Shown: positions 10,606 through 21,675 of the stretch, piece by piece
How the letters are laid out: every line of letters begins with the position of its first letter
Position numbering within the stretch: the first letter of the stretch is position 1
Source: Poecilobothrus nobilitatus
Taxonomy: Eukaryota > Arthropoda > Insecta > Diptera > Dolichopodidae
Length of the DNA: 64,000 bases
Reading direction: 5' to 3'
NCBI GenBank assembly: GCA_947095535.1
Contig: OX352774.1
Location: 69,502,416 to 69,566,415, forward strand
The notes under the pieces: generated by a model
The model's database searches: none
What the model was told of the DNA's origin: nothing
Seen by the model: only the letters and a program-made list of their open reading frames with translations
Translations under genes and position numbers: made by a program

Positions 10606-11227
10606 TTTGCCAGATTCTTTCTTTTGTGACACAACCAATCAATTTAATCGACTAAAGACTTATTCTTCTTTAAATTTTGTTTAATATAATAAATCTAATA
10701 TATATAGTGTTATATCACACCACATATATCGTTATTTACATCTATTGTAGACATCCTGTACATGAAATTAAGGTTAAGATTTTGGAGCATAATTACTGCT
10801 CTGCTACTGCTGAAAAGAAAATTAGAGTGAAATAAGAAAGGAAAAAAAAACGTATTTTTCAATATGTTGGCTGTTCTGGTTGTATGATGAAATTTATTTG
10901 CCAAAAATGTCCTCTGGGAAAAAGGAAAAGATTAATTTGCTTAAACCATATGATACTAAAATAACAAGGATAACAAATTTCCTATTATTGGAATTTATTT
11001 TTAAATAGTTGCAATTTAAAAAACCGAAAATAGGTAAAATTATGTTCATAAAGTTTTTATAGAACAGATAAAACATATACTAGTTAGTTGCTTTTTAACT
11101 TTTAAGCTATTTTTCTTTAGCTAAATTTTCACTCATAAGAGACATGGGTATAATTCATCAAATACCTAGAATATTATTTGTATTATATTATGTCATATCA
11201 TCAATTTTATCTTGTGCAATAAGTTGA

Positions 11228-11365
11228 AGAATATTTAGATTATCGCGAAAATGATTAGTATAACTTCCTAATTAGTCTTTTATCACATTTATATATATTC
11301 TTTTACTGTAGGTTAATGGGGATCTTTAAAGATACTGTAGAATCTGTGTTCGACAATAGTATACT
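11228..11365 (+). repeat. local direct repeat, copy 2 (partner 10477-10613)
   Basis: Shared in the same order are ATATTTAGATTA, a GAAAAT-ATTAG block, a TATATAT spacer, TTTTACTGTAGGT, AATGGGGATCTT and GTGTTCGACAA. The copies differ by substitutions and small indels. They lie about 750 bp apart in direct orientation. Confidence 0.72.
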
Positions 11366-11483
11366 TAATTTCGCTTTGAAGAAGAAAATGGAAGAAGCAA
11401 ACAATGAAGAGGGAAATCCGGACTCAGGAAATCTAAGAAACGTGTGGGAAACTATAGCCGGAAAAGATATAGAAAAATCATAG
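11316..11483 (+). CDS. candidate small ORF or exon, 55 aa, unknown
   Basis: This is an ATG-to-TAG frame of 55 codons just after TTTTACTGTAG, which would serve as a splice acceptor. The peptide is hydrophilic and mixed: it begins MGIFKDTVESVFDNSILNFA, then a basic/acidic stretch KKKMEEANNEEGN, and ends WETIAGKDIEKS. The parallel copy at 10561 starts with the same MGIF and keeps VFD but stops after 14 codons. Paralogous starts favour a once-real coding exon. The other reading is part of a decayed LINE in a shifted frame (see the next entry). I do not recognise the product. Confidence 0.3.
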   Translation: MGIFKDTVESVFDNSILNFALKKKMEEANNEEGNPDSGNLRNVWETIAGKDIEKS

Positions 11484-11650
11484 AATCTAGCAAAAGTAAA
11501 CTGAGAATTCTAACACACTTCCTGTAGGGACGCTTAAAGAAAATTAGAATAGATAATGAAATACAGATTCTTAGAACATAGAAATTTAGAGAATTTTTCT
11601 GTCACATTTTCAATGCTTCTATAACTTTTAAGACTGGATACCATATAACG
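11440..11650 (+). pseudogene. possible LINE RNase H-domain remnant (weak)
   Basis: In the frame overlapping the end of the small ORF, SRKRYRKIIESSKSKLRIL runs to a stop and resumes as GRLKKIRIDNEIQILRT. This recalls the end of LINE RNase H regions (S-R-x-x-L-R-x-L ... G-x-L ... D-x-x-I-C-x-x-C). A later EFFCHIFNAS recalls the H-I-L-x-x-C-P-A part. The diagnostic Cys residues are mostly missing and two stops interrupt it, so this is only suggestive. Confidence 0.2.
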
Positions 11651-13180
11651 GTGCGGTCTGCTATGATAATCCATTAAAAACCACTAAAAGGTTTTGATGG
11701 AAGACATTTTGACCGTTTTACATATTCAAAAAAATTAAAAGCCTCGAAAAATTAAAAGTTATGAAACAAGGTTAAATAAGTAAGTTATTCAACTCAGATA
11801 ACAGGAAATTCGATATTATATATGTAACGTAATAAAAATTTGAATTGAAATATAAATAAAGTGTCTTAAAGTTGTTTTCCATTTCCATTAAAATTTACAA
11901 AATCCAACTATAGTATTCTTAATTAAAATATTTCATTAAAAATCTTTTATTAAATAAACATTATACATTTGTATTATTACACCAACTGTAATTTATTGTT
12001 TCATGGAAATTAGGACATTTCAATTTATTTTGGTTCATTTCATTCATTAAAAGTGTCCTTTTCTCATTATTTATATATTAAATACAAACAGTAAATCAAA
12101 TAAATATTTATTTAAACTTCACATATGAAGATAATATAAAAGAGGATAACATATTATGAAAAAATTCTTAATTCCAAATGTTACAAATTTCCTTTATTTT
12201 TTTGTTGACATGTGAAATTTAGACTCCCAAAATATTATTAAAATCATTTCGTTTACATAACAAAAATCTTAACCATACCAAAAATACCTTAAATACTTTT
12301 CTACTGAATTAAAATGCTTTATAGGATGTTGTGCAGAAATTACAGCTGCTGGGAGGGGGTTTACGTTTCTATTTTACTAAAATGACAACTTTTATATTTG
12401 CTTTTCGCTCTGACACAACTAAAATTGGTGATTTGATTCAAATTAATAAAATTATAAAAAAAATACCAGAATTTTATTGATTGTTATTTAAACAATTACA
12501 GGTAACATGAGTGTGAAAGTCAAATTTTGCCAAACACGGAAGTAATTAAGTGCGAAAGTAGGCAGGTCCCTAATTTATCTCTATACATATCATTATATAT
12601 CGCTATTGTACAATTTAAGTCATGGCATTCTTATTTTTAAAGCGTTCATTTTTTGCTATAATATACGAAGCGCTGGTTCAGGTATGCAGGAAGGGGGAAA
12701 GTTGTTTAGTTTTTCTTTATATTTTAATTTAATACACTAATACACTATGTTCTACTATAAAAATAAATTTCTTAGGGGATCATTTTTGGGCATTAATATT
12801 TTATAAAAGTTTTGTTTTGATTCTTTTTTTGAATGTGTATGGGTTCACTTAGATTTTAAATCATTTGATATTGAATCAAATCATTAGATGTAAATTATAA
12901 TTAGCAGTTTTTTATAAAATACCGTAATCATTTTTTACCAGACAATAACTTTTTTTTTTAGATTTAAGTGCATATTAGTCATTGTTTAGGTTTCAGACAT
13001 GGGTATCTGTTTTATCACATATCTCAATTTTAATTTTAAAAATATATATTGAAGATAAAAATGGTCAGCTTGAGGACGGACGATGAAATGAAATTGTTCC
13101 TGATGTAATTCTAATAAATAATTTTCGAATACATATACAAAAAATGTTATAAGAAGTATGTTAATTATTTCAATATGTAT
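11651..13180. other. AT-rich stretch, no gene seen
   Basis: A few less AT-rich patches (12330-12420, 12500-12570, 12660-12710) contain no long frame and no partner in the window. Nothing else was recognised. Confidence 0.45.
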
Positions 13181-13235
13181 AAGAGCTCCAATTTTACTTT
13201 TGGAAATTTGTTTAAGTTTAGGGAATTTTTAAGCA
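13181..13235 (+). repeat. short fragment related to 10180-10235
   Basis: AGAGCTCCAATTTTACTTT, then GGAAATTTGTTTAAGTTTAG and GGGAAT parallel AGTGCTCCAGTTTTATTTTC, AGAAACATGTTTATGTTAG and GGGAAT at 10180-10235, with several substitutions. It is probably another copy of the same unknown repeat. Confidence 0.4.
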
Positions 13236-13750
13236 AAAGTTGTATATGTGTAATTTTTATTAATTACCACCATTAAACTTAATTTAAAAATAGAACGAAA
13301 TAGTTAATACCTTATATATTACAAAATCTCAAGGGTATATTAAATTAATAAAATCAGCTACCATCATTATTTCTTTAAATTTGTATATAAATTTAATTTA
13401 TTTGTGTATTAAAATGATTTAAGCGATTTTAAGAGACACACTATACATTTCTATACCCTTTTATTAAATATGTCAAAAATTAATTGTAAAATTTTATAAG
13501 ATGGAATGATATTAATGATGAAAAGAGTTCTTTTCAAATAGGAATTATTTCGTATATAGTTCAAATTATTTTTTTGAAATATAAGTTTAGATTATTGTAC
13601 CATACTTAACCCTTTAATGCATAAAGAATTATTAATCGTTAAGTCCTCTTTTAAGTTGCAATTTTTGGTTTGTCTTATTACTGATCATTATCTTATCAGT
13701 AGACATGTTAGAAGATTATATATGTGAAACTTAACTGTAGGTTTTGATGA

Positions 13751-13870
13751 AAAATAGACGGTAATAGAGAGCGTGGTAAATTGTTAGACGCATTCTTTGC
13801 ACCTGCACGTGTTCCTGCGGTCTTTCTAGGAAAAGACATAAATAGAAGTTTTGAAAATTTGTTCAATTAG
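13751..13870 (+). pseudogene. unrecognised coding-like run of 39 codons
   Basis: Between two stops the frame reads KIDGNRERGKLLDAFFAPAR and then VPAVFLGKDINRSFENLFN. Its use of Ala, Pro, Arg, Gly and Val is unlike chance frames in this window. An ACTGTAGGTT motif precedes it, as before the small frames at 10561 and 11316. No ATG starts it, so it would be an internal or decayed segment. I know no family match. Confidence 0.22.
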
Positions 13871-15188
13871 AGCAATATAATAGCGGAACATTAACTCATT
13901 AGGCTATGTAGTTAATTTTCTGTTTGAAGATGTTCTAGAGTCTAGTGATTACTTATGCGTTAGTTCAGCTTCAACGGAAAATTTTTTATAATTTTTTTAA
14001 TAAAATGTAAAATTACAAAGTAAACCATTTATTATTTTAAGTTTTCCACTTATTATTACGTATAAAATCAAATCTTAAGTTTAAGTCTTCATTAAAAATT
14101 AATATTGAAAAAAAAAGTGAAAACAATATTTAATTGACAAACTTTTTTTTTTTTTTGTATCTTTAAAATCCGATAAACCAATTAAAAATATTAAAATAAA
14201 GTAAACTCCCATGGGCGGAATAATTTAACATAACAAATAAAACAAAATTTATACAATTGCTAATTTTTTTTTTTTCAACACAATTATTCTGTCTATTTTT
14301 TGTTTTTTTTTTTTGTAGATTTTCTCGAGAATATGAAGTAAAAAAAAAAAAACCTACACTTTTCTCATAATTTTCCTTGGTTGTATCTTTTTTATGATGA
14401 ATGTCTACCTTGAGTGTTATAAAGTAAAACAGAAGTACAATAATTTTCTTTTATAAAACATTTAAAAAACAAACAAATCATCTCACCTAATTTTTTTCTC
14501 TCTCCTCCATCATCCATTATATCTATAAATCAGCATAACATCAACATTGAAAATATAGTATTTACATATAAACATACAATCAAACATACAATAATATTAA
14601 ATAAAAACTCTAGAGACATTATCATTTTTCCCAGCGCTCATCATCAAAAGGTCTTGGTTTGTAATTAATCATAAGAACCGCGAAATTCAACTAACTTAAT
14701 TTTATTTCACCTTCAAAATACAAAGTAAAAAAAAAAAAAATTAAAAAAAAATAACAAATAAATATGCGGCTTTTTTTTCTTTATCAAGTGTATTTCTTTA
14801 AGATAATGTCATCAAAGCGCGGAACTGCTGGAGCATTTTTCAAAAAAAAAAAAAAAACAATAAACAAAACAAAAAGCAAAAAAAAGGAAGAGATTATCTT
14901 TGTTCTTTCACAATTTGCATAAAGATTTGTTGTACTAAAGATAAAACATAAAAGAAGGCGCAAAAAACTAATTTTCATTCATATTTATGATAACTTTATT
15001 TTGGATTTTAAGAATTGTAACAGTGTTGAATCTAAGGAAAAATAATTGGATGCCATAAGGGAATTTTAAGAAATCTTTGAAGAAATTCATTGATTGTCGA
15101 ACAAGTTGAAAGCCTAAATAGTTTTTGCGATACTGTAATATCAGATTAAGGCATAAATGTAGAAACTATAGCTTGAATAAATTGTCTA
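13871..15188. other. AT-rich stretch, no gene seen
   Basis: It holds many A and T homopolymers of 10-14 bases (for example near 14145, 14265, 14340, 14728 and 14840). There is no repeat partner and no credible frame. Confidence 0.5.
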
Positions 15189-15445
15189 TAGTCACTGTTA
15201 GCAAAATAGTAATAATAATAGGCGGAATTCATTGTTCCCTTACAGTCCCATTCCCAATTCGATGTTTCCACATCCTTATCCTTTCCTATATCTACTCCTT
15301 AGCCAATATACTGCGTTACCAGGGAGGGGTTTCAATCCATTATATTGGCTAAAGAGTTCAGTTTGTAAGAATCTGACACTATCAAGGGGGAACTTTTGGT
15401 GTCTTTGGAAGATTTCTACCATCCTTAGGAAAAATAAGAATAAAA
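15189..15445 (+). mobile_element. SINE family B, 5'-truncated copy
   Basis: This corresponds to the 3' half of the full copy at 18043-18760. It shares GTCACTGTTAGCAAAATAG, then ATAATAATAG, CCCAATTCGATGTTTCC, CTAGCCAATAT-like text (here CTTAGCCAATAT), ATTATATTGGCT, AAGAATCTGACACTA and GTGTCTTTGGAAGATTTCTA, and ends CCTTAGGAAAAA. Apparent frames of 72-75 codons here only translate SINE sequence. Confidence 0.82.
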
Positions 15446-18042
15446 GCTAAAGTAAGAATAGAACACAAGGGCTGAGAAAGTGAAACCCTAACATAAAGTC
15501 AGTTCTTTTTTAAAGTTTGGAAATCTGAAATCTGTTATTTAGGAGTACTCTCAGAAAAACCAATATACCCGGAATCACCTTCAAAGTATTAATGTCAGTT
15601 TTTAAGAGGTATACAGAAAGAAATCGGACGAAAAATTTTTCGAAGGGGAAAAAATTAAACATAGCATAAAATTTATAAAAGATTTTAAATTAATTAATTA
15701 ATTAAAAAAATAACAATTAAAAGAATCAAATGTCAAATATAGATGAATGCGCTTTAAAATTTAGAATTAATAAGAATTTATATTTAAAAAAAAGCATAAA
15801 TGAACAAGAATTGTCTATAAAGTTACAGTTAAGAGTCAACTAAGAAAGTTGATAGCTAATAATAATTATAATCATAAAAACAAAAAGAACTTTACCAGCG
15901 TCACCCTACCTACAGTCTATAATTTAAAAATTATCATAACATTTCAATATTTCAAGAAGATTTTTATATAAACTTAAAAAATAACTGGTATCACGGTAAA
16001 ATTGGTGTATATGAATTTTTTATTATACAACTGGAAATTTTTATGTTTTAATTCCCCCTTTTGATCTCTTTTTAATGTGAACACCACCAATTTTTTTTAT
16101 TTTTACAGAAAAAAAAATGTAAGAAAAAATATATTTATTTTTTAAATCTGTTTAAAGTTAAAAAATTATGTAAACATGATTTTTTATTAGATTAAAGTAT
16201 AAAAAATGAAAATGCACGTAATTTCTGGTCTACTAAAAGGCTATTAAAAGTAAGTATAACAATATTGAAAAATTGAATCTCTGATTATTCATTAATGAAA
16301 GAGAAATAGAAGAGATAACATGAAACAGGACAGCATATATATTTCAAAAACAATACATATTCGATTACCGAGCACAGGAATGAAATTCGCTTGGAGAAAT
16401 AGTTATTGAAAGAACCCTAAAGCTTCGCAGTAAAACATTAAAAGAAATAAAACGTAATGATGCAATATTTAGAAAATTGAAAAATTGTTTAAAAGACTGC
16501 AATAGAAATGATTTTTTTTTTTCAATTTATCTGAAGAACAATCTGTAAGATATTCAGTTCTTGTGCTTTATTTAATAATTATGATAGATGTTTTTTTGTA
16601 ATATTTCGGCTTTTAAAAATTTGTTGCTTTAGAAAATTAATTCTCATGAACAAATAAGAAGGTATGTTCCTTGTAGTTCTTATAGGTTTTAGTCAAATAG
16701 GAGTTTTAAGTCACCTATACTAAAAAGTTTTCATTGAATGTTAGTGAACTTTCATCACAAAAATATTATTTAAAACTATTTATAGATTCATTTAAATAAA
16801 AAACTAATTATATACATATTAGAAACTAAAAATCAAATTCATAACGACTGCAATTAATTTTAATTTCAGAAGTGTAAAATTTTTATTTTTCTTTTTAAAT
16901 ATTTAAGAAATCCCATAAATAACTTAACACATTTTCCTATTTATTTTAGAAAAGAACTTAAGATTTTAAGGGTCATCATTTATAATAACTTTTAAAAACC
17001 TCTTTTGGAAGGAATATTCCATACTTCATTAGAAAAACACTTAGGGTATTATTAAAATTTAGAAGTAAAAAAATATCGCGATTTTTTTTTTGAATTTTTG
17101 GTGTGCGGAAGCTATTTTTTTTATTTTTCTCGAAACATTTTAAGATTTTATCTTTTAGACTCTTTTCAATTTTCTAATACAAAAATAAAAAAAAAATATT
17201 TTGTTAAAAAAAATATTTTTTTGTTCCTGAATATTGATTAAAAATCTTCGCTATACATATATATATTTTTAGCTATGTATGTATGTATATAGTAATAGAA
17301 AATCAGAAGCAAACGTATGAATCATCTAAACCATTATATATCACAAACCTTTAATATTCGATTAAGATTAAAGTTATTCATTGGTAAAGTAAAATTCTTT
17401 AAAAAAAAAATTCATTAAAAACAAAGAAAAAATTTTGGGGAAAAACCAAAAATCTACAAGAAGATTTGCATTAAATTAAGAAATTTTTTTTTTCTTTTGT
17501 ATATTGATATACTTCCAGGAAATTAAGTATTCTTATAATTATTTTATGCAAATTTTGTAATAAAGATTTATTTTTCTTATATTAACTTACTCACTTTTGT
17601 AATCTTTAGTTGAAACACCTAAAGGGAATTCAAAAGGTAATCTATTTTAATAAAAAAAGAAAAACAAACTAATGAAAACAAACTTTAGACTTTAATTTTT
17701 TTATTGTACCTATATGTATATATATTTAAACACTTTATAAATTTTTTTTTGGTTAAAAATTTGACAAATTTTACCATATTTTCTATTATCCAATTTATTT
17801 TCAAATGCTTTAATTTATTACAAAGATGTATTGTGAATTTGTATGTGTATGTGAATTTTTCCATCAAAAATACGAAAAATTTTTTTTAACACTTAAGATA
17901 TCATGAAAATTTTAATTAAGAATGTATCAATATCAAAAATGAAAAAGTGCAATTGGATAAGGCACACGTTTAGAAAGGCACATGAAAAGAATTTAGACCG
18001 AGAAGTAATAAATTGTTCTGACTCTGACAATTATTCAGACTC
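15446..18042. other. AT-rich stretch, no gene seen
   Basis: Homopolymer runs and short TATATG/TATGTA runs (17255-17290, 17712-17728) are present. A 16200-16480 patch is slightly richer in mixed sequence, but I see no open frame and no partner repeat. Confidence 0.45.
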
Positions 18043-18760
18043 ATCTGACTCATGGCGCAGTGGTTAAGTCGCCAACCTTTCAATCGAAGAGTCTTGGGTT
18101 CAAACCCCGGTCAGCTCATAAATAAAAAATATGTAGTACTTTTATATCGTAATAATGTATATCGTATAATTAATAGTAGTAATAATAACATTAATAATAT
18201 TAATAATAATAATAATAGTAATAATAACAATAATTATAATAATAATAATAGTAATAATAATAATAGCTACTACAGTGGAGCTATCTTTGGTTATATCATG
18301 CAAGTAAGGTGTTTTATACTGCTGCACGTTGTAATCCACTGATGGCGCTGACTCTGTAGTAAAATATTAATAATATTAATAAGAATACTAATACCAATAA
18401 TGGTAACCCCTACAGTGACAGTGGGGGTTGCCTTCAATAATTACCTCATGTAGTTACTATATACTACTACTACATGTTGTAACTGTTGTGACGGCTTTAG
18501 TCACTGTTAGCAAAATAGTAATAATAATAGCCGGATTCATTGTTTCATTACAGTCCCACTCCCAATTCAATGTTTCCGTATCCATTTCCTACCCTTTCCT
18601 ATCCCTACTCCCTAGCCAATTTGCTGCGTTCGCAGGTAAGGGTTTCATCCCATTATATTGGCTGAGGTGGGCTTAGTCAGTAAGAATCTGACACTACCAA
18701 GGTGGACATTCTTGGTGTCTTTGGAAGATTCCTACCTCCCTTAGGAAAAAAAAAAAAAAA
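18043..18760 (+). mobile_element. tRNA-derived SINE, family B, full-length reference copy
   Basis: An internal RNA polymerase III promoter is visible. The A box TGGCGCAGTGG is at 18053-18063, and the B box GGTTCAAACCC at 18097-18107 differs from the GGTTCRANTCC consensus mainly at one site. After the tRNA-like head come an AAT-rich region, a TACAGTG block, a GTCACTGTTAGCAAAATAG block and the conserved 3' part (CATTATATTGGCT, GTCAGTAAGAATCTGACAC, GGTGTCTTTGGAAGATTCCT, CCTCCCTTAGG) with a 15-A tail. At about 0.7 kb it is long for a SINE. Five further copies or pieces lie in this window. No target-site duplication was found. Confidence 0.88.
18175..18270. repeat. (AAT)n-type microsatellite inside SINE B
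   Basis: This is an imperfect AAT array interrupted by AGT, AAC and ATT triplets, within the SINE. A translated frame across it is Asn-rich, which explains a spurious 96-codon ORF at 18052-18342. Confidence 0.85.
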
Positions 18761-19803
18761 TCTTCAAGAAAGTCTCTAAAACGAGCATGTCCTAATAACA
18801 CCTAAGATACGCGATTATATATTTGGATAGCGATGAACGTCCTAATAAATAACACATAAGATATACGATTCTGAAAGAGCTGGCTTCAATACACATTTTA
18901 TGGAATGAAGCAAAGATAACTGCTTCAAAGTGATTCACCTAAAAATATGTAGTAAACATTCTCCGCGCCCAAAGAGAACTAATAAGTGAAGCAAATTGAT
19001 GACTGAATTGTTATTAAATGAAATATCAATTAAAGATCTCGGAAATTAATGTTGTGCTCATAATGTTATTTATGTAAGAAATTTTACTTTAATTTTACAA
19101 TGCAGGTTTCTGGAGATTATATATTAAAAATGGAATGTTAATCAGATTAAAAGAACAGTTACAATGGACATTATGCATAAAAATATTTTTACAATAATTT
19201 TTTACGAATGTACTTAGTTTAGTTTAATAGTTTCATGCATGTAATTCAAAAATACTATTTATGTAGTTGTAAATGTAATTGAAAGATCAGAGAAATAATA
19301 CAGTAAAAGAATTAAAAGTTAGTGTTTTCAAACTTCAAAGTAAGAAATCGGTTTGCCTCAATATTGTTATTAAAATAAATGTTTGTGTAAAAGATATAAA
19401 CGATATTAGTGGATTTGAAAAAACCTTCCACACAATAAAAAGAATTGCTATTTACAATCATCATAATTGATTGATGATTGATTAAATATTCAAGGTTTTC
19501 GGCTTCCGAAGATCATCAGGAATGAAGATGATTGAGGAGGCCAAAACAAAATAAAAATTGTTTTTAAGGTAGTTTTCTATCCCTAACAGTTTCGTAGGTA
19601 ACAAAGTTCAAAGTTTTTTATAAAATTATAAAAATTTTTAAAAACAAATTATAATTTCGCAATTAAAACTACGAGAACTTGCTTTAAACATTTACGAGTA
19701 TACGAAAGCTGATAATTAAAATTCTTAAATAAACTTCTTATAATCTACGGGTTCAAAGATTGATATCGTATTTTTATATATCAGAAAAACGACTTTGAAT
19801 ACA
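18761..19803. other. AT-rich stretch, no gene seen
   Basis: A 63-codon frame at 19279-19470 is the only notable ORF. It has no recognisable motif. TTGATTGATGATTGATT near 19468-19484 is a small direct repeat. Confidence 0.45.
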
Positions 19804-19830
19804 GTTATCTCGGAAACTATTAGGAATAAC
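19804..19830 (+). repeat. short match to the interior of the 25 kb MITE
   Basis: GTTATCTCGGAAAC, TATTAGGAATA parallels GTTATCTCGGAAACCGTTAG, GAATA at about 25296-25320. It may be a relic of the same transposon family. No termini are visible around it. Confidence 0.4.
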
Positions 19831-19859
19831 CAACAAACCACAGATGGTTTTCTATTAAC

Positions 19860-20240
19860 ACTTGCACTGTGGCGAAACAAACCAGGTCTACATTAAATTT
19901 TAAGTGCTCAACTAAATTTATATCCCTAAATCGTCGCAATATTGTTAATGTAATAAGTATTAGAGTAATAAGTAACGAGACATTGTCCGGTTCGCAGATA
20001 TGTCAGAAGTCTAGGATTTCCCTCATATGATTTTTGCTGCAAAGATGAAGAGGATGAAAGATGAAGATTCCCTCGTATGTGAATGTGCAACTGTTTTGCC
20101 TGAGCCTGAGCATTTAATAATTTTACAGCGCTTTGTAAGAAGTTCCCAATGCTTTAATTAGGAGAAATACTGATCCAGGGTGACACAACGGGCGTAAACT
20201 GTTTTACGGGTGCATCTGCAGTCCCTACCTACTATATAAG
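19860..20240 (+). pseudogene. LINE (I/R1/jockey-like) RNase H end and 3' tail
   Basis: The frame TVAKQTRSTLNFKCSTKFIS, then LNRRNIVNVISIRVISNETL, matches the LINE RNase H pattern C-x-Q-T-(R/K)-x-x-L ... S-R-R-x-(L/I) ... V-I-x-x-x-x. A frameshift near 20005 moves to LGFPSYDFCCKDEEDE, the familiar GIP-F-x-D-F-C-x-x-C-x-x-E-x-E-x-E zinc-knuckle region. A second shift leads to EDSLVCECATV, which corresponds to the C-E-C-P-A-L part. A short direct duplication (GATGAAGAGGATGAAAGATG) explains the second shift. Sequence to about 20240 has the character of a LINE 3' tail (GGTGACACAACGGGC). The reverse transcriptase part is missing. Clade is inferred from memory of family patterns. Confidence 0.7.
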
Positions 20241-21549
20241 TGAAAGAAATGTTCAGAAAAAACTGTTTTAACGTTTCTAGGTTTAACAGGTTTCACTTTA
20301 CTAGGAAAAAACGAAAGCCGCAATCTTTCTTTCGCATAGATTGATAAAAAAGTGAAAGCTAATCATATTAACTAATAAGATAACAAAAACATAATGAAAA
20401 TATTATACATTATTAAGAATATACTCTTATAGTTATTACACTTTATAGTTTTTAAAATTCAATAACAAATTTTTGTCTGGATCGTTAAGAAACTGAAAAA
20501 TTAATATTAAAATAAAAAATTCTAAGACGCCATTTTGAACGTGATATACTTATATGATTATTAATTCAATTATCTAAATTAATTTTTTTTTTTTATTTTC
20601 AAACTAATAAATTTAATTAAATTAAACTATTTCAATTTTAATTTAATTTTATATTATTTCAGTATAATGTTAATACGTTTTTTTTTTTTTTTAAATTTAA
20701 TTATGCAATATCTGTCAAAATGTTTTAATTTTGTGTAATTTATATTTTCTTATGATCTTAATATTTTAGTTTTTGTCACGATTCTTTTCTATATGAATGG
20801 TTTCTTTTTTAATATCTAACAATTTAAAAAAGAAATTCTTAAAAAACATTATTTTACATAAATTTTATACATCAAATAAAAACAAAAGATAAAAAATATT
20901 ATATAATCATAATCCTTAGTACAAATTCTCAATCCCACAGGATAATCAAAAGTTACTGAATTTTTAACAAAAAATAACCAAAACCAGTCAATTCTTTTTT
21001 TTTTTTTAAAAAGAGTTTATTTTTTTTATTTTTGGTGTAATAAGTTGATAACCAGAAAACCAACCCTTAAATGTATCCCTTAAATGTATGAAGAAATATT
21101 TTGTTTTAAAACACAACCCTTTATTATTTAAATAAAATGTCAAATTCATTGAAAGTTAATATTTTTTAGCACATTTTGAGAAAAATTGTAAAAGGCAAAA
21201 AATTGTACTTAGGCATTATTATTCTCAGTTCGGCCCTCCGTTTATGTATTTATTTTTTACGGAAATAAGTGGGAATCATCGAAAGACGTTAAAGAGAAGC
21301 CGTACAAGAACATTTCCTATATTATGGTGTGGAACTTAAACGCGTTGAACACCATCTCCCTTTTTGATCAAACAATAGGTTAGGAAACTTTAATTCTATT
21401 GTTCTGTTTGGACAAGGTAAGATTCTCCTATCGACTAAAAAAGGGGTTTTAGGTTTTCAGGAATGACGAAGATGTTGACGTTCTTCTTATAGCTATGAAA
21501 ATTGATAATATAATCATCCCCACATGAGATGGAAAACTTTTATTTCGTC
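20241..21549. other. AT-rich stretch, no gene seen
   Basis: Poly-T runs and TTTAATT repeats are present. A 21225-21480 patch is less AT-rich but has no frame or partner recognised. Confidence 0.45.
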
Positions 21550-21675
21550 AGAAGACTTTTTATCTGTAAAATAGAGTAAGAGAACCTACTAAACGTTTGA
21601 AGTCCAATAACGTTATGATAACATTGTGATCGTTTATTAAACTAATTGCTCAGAAAAGTATAGCTAAATAATTAC
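21550..21675 (+). repeat. dispersed direct repeat D1, copy 1
   Basis: The sequence from GAAGACTTTTTATCTGTAAA to AGTATAGCTAAATAATTAC matches 23057-23200 with about a dozen differences. It includes AACATTGTGATCGTTTATTA without change. The copies are 1.5 kb apart in the same orientation. It is non-coding and its family is unknown. The pair could be the ends of a decayed element with terminal direct repeats or two independent copies. Confidence 0.8.

Noticed and set aside
15125..15450. Two overlapping frames of 75 and 72 codons
   Set aside because: Both lie largely in the SINE family B copy and translate its non-coding body.
18052..18342. 96-codon frame beginning MAQWLSRQPFNRRVLGSNPG, Asn-rich
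   Set aside because: The start is a translation of the tRNA-like SINE head (the VLGSNPG part comes from the B box) and the rest translates an AAT microsatellite.
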